Positions 34,586 through 43,204 of a stretch of 44,026 bases of DNA are shown piece by piece. Both the position numbers and the translations under genes were made by a program. The first letter of the stretch is position 1. Each line of letters opens with the position of its first letter. The notes beneath the pieces are model-generated. The model did no database searches, was not told the origin of the DNA, and was given only the letters and a program-made list of their open reading frames with translations. The DNA is from Candidatus Frankia alpina (GTDB taxonomy: Bacteria; Actinomycetota; Actinomycetes; Frankiales; Frankiaceae): assembly GCF_902806485.1 (NCBI RefSeq), contig NZ_CADCWT010000013.1, forward strand, positions 1-44,026, read 5' to 3'.

Positions 34586-35968
34586 TCAGCGCCCTTCTCG
34601 GGGGGTGGCGGCTCGTGCGCCCGGCTCGCGGGCGTCGAAGATCCGTCTGGTCTTCAGCTCGTAGCGCGGCAGCGTCCCGGCGTGGACGACCTCGGTCTCC
34701 AGCCGGACGCCGAGGTGGTCGCGCAGGTGCGCGGACAGCCGTGCCGCCAGGTCGACCAGCGCGCCGACCCCCGCCGCGGCCTCGGCCCGGACCAGCATCC
34801 GATCCATGCCGTCGCGGCGGGACAGGTGCAGCTCGTAGTGGTGCGTCAGCCCCGGGACCTCGCTGATCAGGTTCTCCACCGCGGTCGGGTACACGTTGAC
34901 CCCACGGATGGTGACCATGAAGTCGGACCGGCCGAGCACGACGCCCGGGAAGTGCTTCCAGGTCCACCCGCAGCCGTGGTCGGGACGATCGTCGAGGCGG
35001 ACGAGGTCGTGCGTGCGGTACTTGATGAACGGCTGCACGAGATGGGTGTAGCTGGTGATGACGTGCTCGCCGACCCCGTCGGCGTCGGTGACCGGCTCGC
35101 CCGAGTCGGGGTCCACCGAGTACGAGTGGCAGACGTCCTCGATCGCGTGCACCCCGCCGGCCCACACGTCGCAGGACTGGCCGATGAACAGCGCCTCCCC
35201 GATGCCGTAGGCGTCGTGGATCCGCTCGACGCCCCAGGCCTCGGCGAGCCGCTCCCGGATGCGCGGCACCGACAGCCCGGCCTCGCCGCCGCCGGCCAGG
35301 ATGCGCACCCCGACGCGGCGCAGGTCCAGGCCCGCCCGCTCGGCGATCTCGGCCAGATGCAGCAGATAGGTGGGGGTGGCGTAGACGATGGCGGGGCGGC
35401 GCTCGAGGATGTGGCGGACCCGCTGCTCCCCGGTGGCCCCGCCGCCGGAGACGATGGTCAGGCCGAGGTTGCGCGCCCCCCAGTAGTACGTCCACAGGCC
35501 GACCCACATGCCGAAGTCGAAGCAGAAGTAGATCGAGTCGCGCGGCCGGGCTCCCTGGCTCCACAGGCCATAGCAGAGCTGGGTGCCCGCCTTGTGCATC
35601 TCGAACTGGCTGAACGCCTCGTGCAGGAACCGGCCCGTGGTGCCCGTGGTGTGGAAGTACTGCTGCCAGTGCTCCGGGCCGAGTGCCAGACCGCCGAACC
35701 CCGACTCCGAGCTCTCCTGGTCGCGGACGTAGTCGGGCTTGTCGGTGAACGGCAGCCGGTGGTGGTAGTCGTCCCAGGTGCGGATGTCGGCGGGCTTCAC
35801 CCCGGCGGCGTCGTAGATCCGCCGGTGCAGCGGGGAGTTGTCGTAGGCCCAGCCGACCAGGTGGCGGATCCGGGCGAGGTGCAGCGCGTCGAGCCGTTCC
35901 CGATCGGCGGTCTGCGTCGCCCGGTTCCAGAACCGCTGGTCGACGGCCTGGCCTAACGCCCCTGCCAT
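34586..35968 (-). CDS. Phenylacetate-CoA ligase (PaaK)-like AMP-dependent ligase
   Basis: Adenylate-forming ligase of 460 residues resembling PaaK, which activates an aromatic acid to its CoA ester. Seen: IRHLVGWAYDNSPLHRRIYD, LPFTDKPDYVRDQ, the P-loop variant YFHTTGTTGRFLHEAFSQ, RILAGGGEAGLSVPRIRERL, DAYGIGEALFIGQSCDV, YRTHDLVRLDDRPD, VVLGRSDFMVTIRGVNVYPT and the C-terminal YELKTRRIFDAR with a possible catalytic lysine. It overlaps the enoyl-CoA hydratase by 16 bp. Together with the PaaA/PaaC-like protein this points to an aromatic or phenylacetate-like substrate, although this ligase could act on other acids. Confidence 0.87.
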   Translation of the reverse strand: MAGALGQAVDQRFWNRATQTADRERLDALHLARIRHLVGWAYDNSPLHRRIYDAAGVKPADIRTWDDYHHRLPFTDKPDYVRDQESSESGFGGLALGPEHWQQYFHTTGTTGRFLHEAFSQFEMHKAGTQLCYGLWSQGARPRDSIYFCFDFGMWVGLWTYYWGARNLGLTIVSGGGATGEQRVRHILERRPAIVYATPTYLLHLAEIAERAGLDLRRVGVRILAGGGEAGLSVPRIRERLAEAWGVERIHDAYGIGEALFIGQSCDVWAGGVHAIEDVCHSYSVDPDSGEPVTDADGVGEHVITSYTHLVQPFIKYRTHDLVRLDDRPDHGCGWTWKHFPGVVLGRSDFMVTIRGVNVYPTAVENLISEVPGLTHHYELHLSRRDGMDRMLVRAEAAAGVGALVDLAARLSAHLRDHLGVRLETEVVHAGTLPRYELKTRRIFDAREPGARAATPREGR

Positions 35969-36765
35969 TGTGCGGTCCGCTTCTCGATGAACGCGGCGGC
36001 GCCCTCGCGGTGGTCCTCGGTGGTCTTGAGCACGCTCTGGCCGAGACGTTCCAGCCGGCGGCCGGTCTCGCCGTCGACGTCTGCGCAGGTGTTGAGCACG
36101 AGCTTGGCCATGCCGAGGGCGAGCGGCGCCATCGCGGCGAGCCGGTCGGCCATCCCCCGGGCGGCGTCGAGTGCCGTCCCCGCCGGCACGACCTCGGTGA
36201 CCAGGCCGAGCTGCAGCGCGACGTCAGGACGCAGGGTGCCGCCGAGCATGACCAGTTCCTTCGCTCGGCCCCGCCCCACGTACGTGACGAGGCGCGAACA
36301 GCCCCCCGACCCGGGGATGAGGCCGACCTTCGCCTCCGGCATGACGAACCGGGCGTTGTCGCCGGCCACCCGGAAGTCGCAGGACAGGGCCAGCTCGAAC
36401 CCGCCGCCCGCGGCCACCCCGCCGCCCGCGGCCACCCCGTCGACGGCGGCGATCATCGGGATCTCCATCGCCTCGATCGTGTCGAAGACGTCGTGGATGC
36501 GCCAGGCATGCGCCCGGAACCCGCGGGTGCCGAGCGCCGTGAGGTCACCCATGCCGCCGACGTCCTCGCCGGCGGAGAACGCGCGCTCGCCCGCGCCGGT
36601 GATGATCAGCACGCGCACCCCCGGGTCGAGCGCGGTGTCCTCGACGGCGTCGCGCAGCTCCTGGCGCATCGCCGCGTTCCAGGAGTTCATCCGGTCCGGC
36701 CGGTTCAGCGTGAGCACCCGCACGCCGCGAGGCTCGTCGTCCAGGGTGATGTACTCGTGCCCCAT
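35953..36765 (-). CDS. Enoyl-CoA hydratase/isomerase (crotonase family)
   Basis: Crotonase-fold protein of 270 residues; hydrates or isomerises an enoyl-CoA. Seen: VRVLTLNRPDRMNSWNAAMR, ITGAGERAFSAGEDVGGMGD, the oxyanion-hole region PMIAAVDGVAAGGG..GGFELALSCDFRVA, and KVGLIPGSGGCSRLVTYVGR, where a catalytic acid might lie. An 18-bp tandem duplication at about 36401-36436 turns VDGVAAGGGFE into VDGVAAGGGVAAGGGFE, inserting six residues right at the oxyanion-hole loop. This could harm or change activity. ATG 36765 shares one base with the stop of the MaoC gene (TGATG). Confidence 0.88.
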   Translation of the reverse strand: MGHEYITLDDEPRGVRVLTLNRPDRMNSWNAAMRQELRDAVEDTALDPGVRVLIITGAGERAFSAGEDVGGMGDLTALGTRGFRAHAWRIHDVFDTIEAMEIPMIAAVDGVAAGGGVAAGGGFELALSCDFRVAGDNARFVMPEAKVGLIPGSGGCSRLVTYVGRGRAKELVMLGGTLRPDVALQLGLVTEVVPAGTALDAARGMADRLAAMAPLALGMAKLVLNTCADVDGETGRRLERLGQSVLKTTEDHREGAAAFIEKRTAQWQGR

Positions 36766-37163
36766 CAGCGCGTCCCCGTCTCCAGGCGTACCGTCGCCGC
36801 CACCGTGCCGTCGGCCTTGCGCACCTCGACGCCGTCGGCGGTGGGCACCACCGTCAGCTCGTCGCCGGGGAAGACCGGCGCGGACAGCCGTGCCTCGGCG
36901 GAGCGCAGGGCCTGGGGGCCGAGCTGCTCGACCACGGCGTCGAGCGCCAGTGTCACGGTGAGCGGGCCGTGCGCGATGACCGACGGCAGGCCGGAGGCGC
37001 GGGCGAACTCGTCGTCGACGTGGACCGGGTTGAAGTCGCCCACCGCGCCGGCGTAGCGGGCGATCTGCACGCGGGTCACGGGACCGCGGGTGCGCTCGCC
37101 GAGCGTCACGCTCCCGTCGGGGGCCGCGCTCTCGCCGTTGGTCACGCTGTCGTCCTGGGTCAC
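36765..37163 (-). CDS. MaoC-like hydratase, C-terminal-type hot-dog subunit
   Basis: A 132-residue hot-dog protein with the hydratase-2 motif GDFNPVHVDDEFARASG (Asp and His catalytic pair) followed by VIAHGPLTVTLALDAVVEQL. It starts at GTG 37163, overlapping the TGA of the upstream hot-dog subunit (GTGA). Together they resemble the two-subunit (R)-specific hydratases of the HadA/HadB or ChsH1/ChsH2 kind in which only one subunit is catalytic. It hydrates an enoyl-CoA. Confidence 0.85.
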   Translation of the reverse strand: MTQDDSVTNGESAAPDGSVTLGERTRGPVTRVQIARYAGAVGDFNPVHVDDEFARASGLPSVIAHGPLTVTLALDAVVEQLGPQALRSAEARLSAPVFPGDELTVVPTADGVEVRKADGTVAATVRLETGTR

Positions 37164-37551
37164 TTGCCGCTCCCACGCTCGATGAAGGTGACGGTCTGGC
37201 GCTGCACGAGGTCGCCCGCGGCATCGGTGAACTCCGCGGCGAGCAGCCCGAACTGGTTGGCGCCCTTGCGGAAGACGTCTTCCACGGTGACCCGCACGTG
37301 CACCCGCTCGCCGGGGGCGAAGGGGCGGCGCCAGTCGTAGTCGATGCCGGCGAGCAGGGCGCGGGACAGGTCGAGGCCGAGCCCGTCGACGGCCGTCGAC
37401 TCGCCGCCGACCGCCGCGCCGAAGTAGGGGACGAGGGCGGCCGTCGCCGCCCCCGCGGGGCTGCCGACGGCGCGGACCAGCGCGGCGAGTACGTCGGGGG
37501 AGACGGTGAGATCGTCCTCCACCAGGGTCTGCCCTTGGCGCTTTCGTCCAT
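37160..37551 (-). CDS. MaoC/FAS1-type dehydratase N-terminal-like subunit, probable frameshift near 37530
   Basis: Non-catalytic hot-dog partner. The safe part is 37160-37522 (120 residues from a GTG): VSPDVLAALVRAVGSPAGAA, LDLSRALLAGIDYDWRRPFA, PGERVHVRVTVEDVFRKGAN, and TVTFIERGSGK. A better start is ATG 37551, with GGAGG six bases upstream, reading MDESAKG; it is one frame off, and adding one base after AAGGGC gives MDESAKGQTLVEDDLTVSPD as a continuous N-terminus. I take this as a single-base loss or sequence error. It heads the minus-strand operon that runs down to 31860. Confidence 0.75.
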
Positions 37552-37747
37552 CTCGACCTCCGTCGGAACTGTCCGCGGCCCGTGGGCGCGGCGAGGGAAC
37601 GTGGCTGGTCCACGGGCCGCAGCGGTCATGGAAACCGCCCGCCGGTGGGGCGGTTCGTGGGGGTGGGCCGCGGCCGGGCCGTGGCGCGGGTCACGTCGGG
37701 ACTGAGCCGACCGTCCCCCATCGCGGGGCTCGTAGTCAAGAGTTTAT

Positions 37748-37793
37748 TTGACCGATGCGATGGTTGACTAAAATACTGTGGTGATCCTACGGC
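37748..37793 (+). promoter_or_regulatory. Promoter with degenerate operator, SDR gene at 37843
   Basis: TTGACC (37748) and GGTTGA (37762-37767) form a loose dyad overlapping -35 TTGACT (37764-37769); an 18-bp spacer leads to TACGGC (37788-37793). A divergent minus-strand pair, TTGACT (37734-37739) and GACGGT (37710-37715) with 18 bp between, could serve the hydratase operon. Confidence 0.55.
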
Positions 37794-37842
37794 CGGGTCG
37801 GCGCCGCGCTCGGAAGCGGTTCTGGCACAGGAAGGACCGGCG

Positions 37843-38694
37843 ATGAGCGAGGGATCGGCGATGAGCATCGTGCGGGAGTCGGGCCGGCGGCCACCGGGCG
37901 GTGCCGTGGCGGCGGACGTGCCCGCGGCGCGCAGCCCGTTCGACCTGACCGGTCACGTCAGCGTGGTGACCGGCGGCAACGGCGGGATCGGGCTGGGCAT
38001 CGCGGGCGGGCTGGCCGCCGCCGGCGCCCACGTCTGCGTCTGGGGGACCAACGCGGCCAAGAACGCCACCGCCGTCGCGCGCATCGCCGCGGCGGGCGGG
38101 CTGGCCACCGGCCATCTCTGCGACGTCGGCGACGAGGACCAGGTGGTCGCGACGATGGCCGAGGCGGCCGCGTCCTTCGGCCGGCTCGACTCCTGCTTCG
38201 TCAACGCCGGCGTCGCGTCCCGTTTCCACCCGCTGCTGGAGACCTCGCTCGCGGAGTTCCGCGAGGTGACGCGGGTCGACCTAGACGGGGCGTTCGTGAC
38301 CCTGCGGGAGGCGGCTCGCGCGATGGTGCGCTTCGGCAACGGGGGGAGCCTCGTCGCCACCTCCAGCCTCGCGGTCCTGCAGGGGCAGGCCCGCGTCTAC
38401 TCCTACGGCGCCAGCAAGGCCGGGCTGACCGCCATGATCCGGGCGGCCGCGGTGGAGCTGGCGCGCCACGACATCCGGGCCAACGCCATCCTGCCCGGCT
38501 GGACGGACTCGCCCATGACCCACCAGGGCCTGCACGACGAACGCTTCACCGAGCGGGTGCTGCCGCGCATGCCCATGCGCCGCTGGGGCCGCCCGGAGGA
38601 CTTCGCCGGCATCGCCGTCTACCTGGCCTCGCCCGCGTCCGGTTTCCACACCGGCGACAGCATCCTGCTCGACGGCGGCTACGCCGCCTTCTGA
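37843..38694 (+). CDS. Short-chain dehydrogenase/reductase
   Basis: SDR of 283 residues. After a 38-residue N-terminal extension comes the cofactor motif [20 protein letters not shown], then [52 protein letters not shown] with the catalytic SYGASK context (Tyr, Lys), [16 protein letters not shown] and [15 protein letters not shown]. It oxidises or reduces a hydroxyl group of a pathway intermediate. ATG 37843 is chosen; an internal ATG at 37861 is an alternative. First gene of a plus-strand set with the next SDR, MaoC and CitE genes. Confidence 0.87.
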   Translation: MSEGSAMSIVRESGRRPPGGAVAADVPAARSPFDLTGHVSVVTGGNGGIGLGIAGGLAAAGAHVCVWGTNAAKNATAVARIAAAGGLATGHLCDVGDEDQVVATMAEAAASFGRLDSCFVNAGVASRFHPLLETSLAEFREVTRVDLDGAFVTLREAARAMVRFGNGGSLVATSSLAVLQGQARVYSYGASKAGLTAMIRAAAVELARHDIRANAILPGWTDSPMTHQGLHDERFTERVLPRMPMRRWGRPEDFAGIAVYLASPASGFHTGDSILLDGGYAAF

Positions 38695-38743
38695 CCCCGA
38701 CCCGCCTTCTGACCCCGACCCACGAACTGACCCCGACCCACGA
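38692..38743 (+). repeat. 17-bp tandem repeat between SDR genes
   Basis: CTGACCCCGACCC followed by GCCTT, then CTGACCCCGACCCACGAA twice: about three copies between the SDR stop and the ribosome site GAAGGAG of the next gene. The first copy includes the SDR stop codon. Confidence 0.65.
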
Positions 38744-38756
38744 AGGAGATCGAGGC

Positions 38757-39518
38757 ATGGACATCTCAGGCAGCATCGCTCTGGTCACCGGCGGCGCGTC
38801 CGGACTCGGCCTCGCCACGGCGCGGCGTCTGCTGACGGCCGGGGCGAAGGTCGTGCTGCTCGACCTGCCCAGCTCGGCCGGGGACGCCGTGGCCAAGGAG
38901 CTCGGGGACGACGCGCGGTTCGTCGCGGCGGACGTCACCAGCCCCGAGGAGGTCGGCGCCGCCCTCGACGCCGTCGAGGCCCTCGGCCCGCTGCGGGTCG
39001 TGGTCAACTGCGCCGGCACCGGCAACGCGATCCGGGTGCTGGGGCGGGGCGGCGTGTTCCCGCTGGAGGCCTTCGCGAAGGTCGTCCACGTCAACCTCGT
39101 GGGGACGTTCAACGTCATCCGGCTCGCCGCTGAGCGGATCGCGGCGGTCGAGCCGGTCGACGGCGACCGCGGCGTCATCGTCAACACCGCCTCGGTGGCC
39201 GCGTTCGAGGGGCAGATCGGGCAGGCCGCCTACTCGGCGTCCAAGGGCGGCGTCGCCGCCATGACGCTGCCCATCGCCCGGGACCTCGCCGACCGGGCGA
39301 TCCGGGTGGTCACCATCGCGCCGGGCCTGTTCGAGACGCCGATGCTCGGCGGGCTGTCCGAGCAGGCCCGGGAGTCGCTGGGGCGGCAGGTCACGCATCC
39401 GAGCCGGCTGGGCAACCCGGACGAGTACGCGGCGCTGGTCGAGCACATCGTCGCCAACCCGATGCTCAACGGTGAGGTGATCCGCCTCGACGGCGCGATC
39501 CGCATGGCCCCCCGCTGA
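38757..39518 (+). CDS. SDR, 3-hydroxyacyl-CoA dehydrogenase type 2-like
   Basis: SDR of 253 residues. Seen: [20 protein letters not shown] (cofactor motif), [79 protein letters not shown] ending in the catalytic YSASKGG, and [20 protein letters not shown]. The [15 protein letters not shown] block and the MLGGL segment resemble 17-beta-HSD10/type 2 hydroxyacyl-CoA dehydrogenases, which oxidise 2-methyl-3-hydroxyacyl-CoA. ATG 38757 has GAAGGAG upstream. Complete. Confidence 0.9.
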   Translation: MDISGSIALVTGGASGLGLATARRLLTAGAKVVLLDLPSSAGDAVAKELGDDARFVAADVTSPEEVGAALDAVEALGPLRVVVNCAGTGNAIRVLGRGGVFPLEAFAKVVHVNLVGTFNVIRLAAERIAAVEPVDGDRGVIVNTASVAAFEGQIGQAAYSASKGGVAAMTLPIARDLADRAIRVVTIAPGLFETPMLGGLSEQARESLGRQVTHPSRLGNPDEYAALVEHIVANPMLNGEVIRLDGAIRMAPR

Positions 39519-39783
39519 CCAGGCCAGGCGGCTAGGGGGCAGGTGAGCGGGTGTTCGGTCAGCTCGCCCGGCCCGTCTTCTATGGGGGGCAACCTTCCAT
39601 GAGGGCAACGGACGCCGGCCGGGACGGCGCGGCGGTCCGGCGGGCAGGGCGCCCGGGCGTCGTCGACGAGGAGAAGCCGCGTGCGTTCGCCCTGGACCAG
39701 AGGAGAGTGATCATGCGCGCTTCGGTCTCCCGGGCGGGCGCGGCGCACGTCGGTCGGCCACCGGTCACGTCTGGTGCCTGCTG

Positions 39784-40338
39784 ATGGCGGCGGTGGACGG
39801 CCGGGCCGCGGTGGACGACCGGCCCGTCGTCGAGCAGCGCGGGCTCTACTACGACGAGCTGGCCGAGGGGGTCGTGTACCGGCACCGGCCGGGCCGCACG
39901 GTGGGGGAGGCGGACAACACCCTCTTCACGACGTTGACGATGAACATGCAGGCTCTGCACCTCGACGAGGCCTGGAGCGCGACGCAGCCGTTCGGACAGC
40001 GGCTGGTCAACAGCCTGTTCACGCTGTCGACGCTGGTGGGCCTGTCGGTGGCGCAACTGACGCAGGGCACGACGGTGGCGAACCTCGGCTTCGGCGCGGT
40101 GCGTTTCCCCGCGCCGGTGTTCGTGGGGGACACCCTCTACGCGGAGACGGTCGTGCGTAGCCGGCGGCTGTCGAGCAGCCGGCCGGACACGGGCGTCGTC
40201 GAGTTCGAGCACACGGCGCGCAACCAGGACGGCGTGGTGGTCGCCACGGCGACCCGCTCGGCGCTGATGCTCCTGCGCCCCGCGGGAGCGGACTCAGTCG
40301 CGGCCCCGCGGGACGGGGTGCGGTCGGATGCCGGCTGA
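39784..40338 (+). CDS. MaoC-family dehydratase
   Basis: Hot-dog hydratase of 184 residues resembling mesaconyl-CoA hydratase-type MaoC proteins. Seen: YYDELAEGVVYRHRPGRTVG, DNTLFTTLTMNMQALHLDEA (N-x4-H-x-D active-site pattern), FGQRLVNSLFTLSTLVGLSV, and FPAPVFVGDTLYAETVVRSR. Paired with the CitE-like lyase, whose ATG it overlaps by 11 bp, this is the usual hydratase-lyase couple for 3-methylmalyl/citramalyl-CoA-type chemistry. The 39519-39783 gap before it contains no gene I can support. ATG 39784 has no strong ribosome site. Confidence 0.85.
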   Translation: MAAVDGRAAVDDRPVVEQRGLYYDELAEGVVYRHRPGRTVGEADNTLFTTLTMNMQALHLDEAWSATQPFGQRLVNSLFTLSTLVGLSVAQLTQGTTVANLGFGAVRFPAPVFVGDTLYAETVVRSRRLSSSRPDTGVVEFEHTARNQDGVVVATATRSALMLLRPAGADSVAAPRDGVRSDAG

Positions 40339-41182
40339 GCTCACAGGCACGGCTGGGCTGGCGGGCACGACGCTGCTGTTCTGCCCCGCCGACCGCTCGG
40401 ACCGCTTCGCCCGCGCGGCGGCTGCCGCGGACCTCGTCATCCTCGACCTGGAGGACGGCGTGGCGCCCCCGGCGCGGCCCGCGGCCCGGGCGGCGCTGGT
40501 GGCGGCCCTGCCGGACCTCGACCCGGCCCGCACCGTCGTGCGGGTCAGCCCGGCCGGCACCCCGGACTTCGCCGCGGACCTCGCGGCGCTGGACGGGACG
40601 GGCGTGCGCCTGGTCATGCTGGCGAAGGCGGAGTCGGCGGCGCAGGTCGCCCAGCTCGCCGGCTTCGCGGTCCTCGCGCTGTGCGAGACAGCCCGTGGGG
40701 TGCTCGCGGCGCCGGAGCTGGCCGCGGCGGCGAACGTCGTCGGCCTGATGTGGGGCGCGGAGGACCTCGTCGCCGGGCTGGGCGGCCGGTCGAGCCGCTT
40801 CGACGACGGGCGCTACCGCGACGTCGCCCGGTACGCCCGCGCGGCCGTCCTGCTGGCCGCCGGCGCCCATGGCCGCCAGGCGATCGGCGCCGTCTATCTG
40901 GACATCGCCGACCTGGACGGGCTGGACGACGAGGCGCGCGACGCCGCGGCCAGCGGCTTCGGCCTCAAGGCCTGCATCCACCCTACCCAGGTCCCGGTCG
41001 TGCGGACGGCGTTCGCGCCGTTGGCGGATGAGGTGGCCTGGGCGCGCCGCGTGCTGGCAGCGGCGCGTGAGGCGGGCGTGGGCGTGTTCGCCTTCGAGGG
41101 CCGGATGGTCGACGCGCCGATCCTGCGCCATGCCGAGCTGCTGCTGCGCGCCGCGCAGAGCGCCCCGGCCGCGGGGCGGTAG
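40328..41182 (+). CDS. CitE-like HpcH/HpaI aldolase/lyase (malyl-CoA lyase type)
   Basis: TIM-barrel lyase of 284 residues. Seen: TTLLFCPADRSDRFARAAAA, VILDLEDGVAPPARPAARAA (metal/substrate aspartate), VLALCETARGVLAAPELAAA (metal-binding glutamate), VGLMWGAEDLVAGLGGRSSR and LKACIHPTQVPVVRTAF. The family cleaves or makes C-C bonds in beta-hydroxyacyl-CoA compounds such as malyl-, 3-methylmalyl- or citramalyl-CoA. Coupled to the MaoC gene, it plausibly finishes the pathway by releasing acetyl- or propionyl-CoA plus an oxo acid. The frame is complete. Confidence 0.88.
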   Translation: MPAELTGTAGLAGTTLLFCPADRSDRFARAAAAADLVILDLEDGVAPPARPAARAALVAALPDLDPARTVVRVSPAGTPDFAADLAALDGTGVRLVMLAKAESAAQVAQLAGFAVLALCETARGVLAAPELAAAANVVGLMWGAEDLVAGLGGRSSRFDDGRYRDVARYARAAVLLAAGAHGRQAIGAVYLDIADLDGLDDEARDAAASGFGLKACIHPTQVPVVRTAFAPLADEVAWARRVLAAAREAGVGVFAFEGRMVDAPILRHAELLLRAAQSAPAAGR

Positions 41183-41205
41183 ACGGCAGGTCCGCGATCC
41201 TGTTC

Positions 41206-41265
41206 TGCCGCCTGCCGCCTGCCGCCTGCCGCCTGCCGCCTGCCGCCTGCCGCCTGCCGCCTGCC
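41206..41265. repeat. TGCCGCC heptanucleotide tandem repeat
   Basis: Eight full perfect copies plus TGCC, directly after the CitE-like gene. The remaining 41266-41592 gap is less GC-rich at its start and contains no gene I can support. Unit number is likely variable between strains. Confidence 0.9.
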
Positions 41266-41592
41266 CGATAGCCGTTCACTTTCCGTCATTCTCTGATTGC
41301 AAAATCGCGCCGAGGGCTGTTGACGGTTTTCGGGCGAAAATCCGTACCTAAGCCTCGGCACGATCTGGCCGGGAATCGGGATGCGGGCGTCGGATTGGTG
41401 GGCGGTGGTGGCAAGGGGTTGCGCGGGGGATTGCGTGGCGGCCGGGGCGGGAGGATCTCCCGTGGCTGCTGCTCCTGGGCGGACTGCTGGAGGTTGGTGG
41501 CGGTTGACGGTCGGTGCAGGGCGGCCATCGACCTCCAGCAGTTCTGCTGCCGGTAGCAGGATCTGGCCGCGTGGGAGGGCCGGGGGCGGTGA

Positions 41593-42480
41593 TCAGGCGC
41601 TGTCGGCGCCGCCGGGCGCGCCCGAGCCGAGGAAGTCCGCAGCCAGCGCGTCCCAGCGTGCGAGCTGCGCGCCGGTCTCGGCGACCTGGAGCTGCGCGTG
41701 GCCGATGAGAGCGGCGAGCCGTTCGGTGGTGGAGACCGGATGGCCCGGGTCGCCGGCCCAGGCCAGGATCAGGACCGGGAGGTCCAGGCCAGGATCAGGA
41801 CCGGGAGGTCGAGGGTGGTCAGCGCCTGCTCGGCGGGGAGGCCGGAGTCGGCGGCGCCGCGCAGGACCGAGGGGAAGAGTTTCTCGCTGACGTCGGGCGC
41901 GGGCGGGTAGCCGGGCAGGTCGGCGAAGACGGCGGCCACCGGCGCGCTGGCGGCGAGCTCGGCGAACAGCCCCGGGCCGCGCGTCTCGACCAGGTCGGCG
42001 CCCCGCCGGTACAGGTCGGCCTGGGCCGCCCGCGACGCCCACGCGGTCGGGGGTGCGGTCAGCGCACGAGCCGATCGAAGCGGCCCGGGGCGCGCACGGC
42101 GGCGTGCAGCAGGGTGGCCGTGCCCATCGAAGAGCCGATCCCCGCCACCGGCGAGGGGCCGGCGAGCTGGTCGAGCAGCGCGAGCAGGTCGTCGGCGAGC
42201 TGCGGCCAGGTAGTACTGCGCCGGGAGAGGGCCGCCGGTGGACTGCCCGTGGTCCCGGGCGTCGTAGCGCACCAGACGCCGGCCCGCGGCGACGACGGGG
42301 GCCCAGCCGAACAGGCCCGAGGCCGTCTCCGATGCGCGGCTCTGGGTGAGGCCGTGGGCGTAGACGGCGACCCGTGCCGGCGTCGGTGTAGGCGAGCTCG
42401 GCGCCCCGGACGTGCGCGCGGCGCTCTGCGCCGTCGGAGGGGGCGCTCGGCCCCGCGGTGCTTCCGGCCATGTCGATCAT
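41593..42480 (-). pseudogene. Alpha/beta hydrolase, multiply frameshifted
   Basis: Remains of a hydrolase of about 290 residues. In successive frames one reads RAHVRGAELAYTDAGT, then VAVYAHGLTQSRASETASGL and RLVRYDARDHGQSTGGPLPA, then QLADDLLALLDQLAG, AGIGSSMGTATLLHAAVRAP (nucleophile elbow G-x-S-x-G), then LTAPPTAWASRAAQADLYRR, LDLPVLILAW, and finally HPVSTTERLAALIGHAQLQV (C-terminal part with the His region). At least four frame changes are needed. One is certain: a 26-bp tandem duplication at 41761-41812 repeats the LDLPVLILAW codons. A possible start is ATG 42480 or 42471. Confidence 0.8.
41761..41812. repeat. 26-bp tandem duplication disrupting the hydrolase
   Basis: GGCCAGGATCAGGACCGGGA plus GGTCCA is followed by the same 26 bases with one change (GGTCGA). 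Because 26 is not a multiple of three, it shifts the hydrolase frame. Confidence 0.9.
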
Positions 42481-42540
42481 CCTGCCAGGCATCGGGGCGG
42501 GGTGCCCGGCCGGGCGATAGCGGACCGTCACCGACCGCTT

Positions 42541-43190
42541 AACGTCTGCCCTCGGCGCCGACGAGCTTGCCGAGCTCCTGGAAGGCGATGCCGTGCTGCT
42601 CGCTGAACTCCCGCAGCAGCGCGCCGCCGCGGCGGCGCGCTGCGCATCGGCGAACAGGTCCGCTGTCAGCGCGGTGCGGATGTAGCCGGGGGCGACGCAG
42701 TTGACCCGGGCGCCGCTCGCCGCCCACTCCACCGCGAGCGCGCGCACGACGCCGAGGACGCCGGCCTTGCTGGCGGCGTACGCGGTGACGTTCCGCAGCC
42801 CGATCGAGCTCGCCGACGACCCGATGAACACGTGGCTGCCGTGTTCGCCCCGGGCCGCCTGCGCCCGGTGCACCGCGGTGCTCAGGAAGAACGGCACGCT
42901 CAGGTTGACCGTCAGGATGCGCGCCCAGGCGTCGGCGGGAAGTCCGTGGCCGGCGCCCGGTGCTAGGACACCGGCCGCGTGGACGACGCCGTGCAGCGGC
43001 CCGGCCAGCTGCTGCACGCCGGCGACGAGGTCGTCGGCGGTCTCGGGCGCGGCGAGGTCCCAGGGCAGCACGTGGACGCGGCCCGGGTCGGCCAGCGCAG
43101 CCGTCTCGGCGAGTTCGCCCGGCGCGGCCGTCCATTGCCGCGGGGACGACCGGAGTACCGCGACCGCCCTGCGGGCCGGGATCGCCTGGG
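42541..43190 (-). pseudogene. SDR lacking its N-terminal cofactor motif
   Basis: SDR sequence from RSSPRQWTAAPGELAETAAL through VLPWDLAAPE, LHGVVHAAGVLAPG, VNLSVPFFLSTAVHRA, FIGSSASSIGLRNVTAYAAS (catalytic YAASK) and VNCVAPGYIRTALTADLF. The Gly-rich TGxxxGIG segment is missing at the start, where the sequence joins an iron alcohol dehydrogenase fragment. One base is lost in the GCGGCGGCG run near 42630, shifting into ALLREFSEQHGIAFQELGKL, and TAA at 42541 ends the frame before the usual C-terminal strand. Confidence 0.75.
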
Positions 43191-43204
43191 ACGGCGGCCA
43201 ATCC

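Noticed and set aside
33096..35564. A long 822-codon open frame on the minus strand
   Set aside because: Only its last 377 codons (from ATG 34226) are the LLM gene; the upstream part is an Arg/Pro/Gly-rich out-of-frame shadow of the PaaK-like ligase.
39551..39784. Plus-strand 77-codon frame before the MaoC gene
   Set aside because: No ribosome site, no family resemblance and no clear codon bias; left as a gap.
41206..41265. Possible CRISPR array
   Set aside because: The unit is a 7-bp perfect tandem repeat with no spacers.
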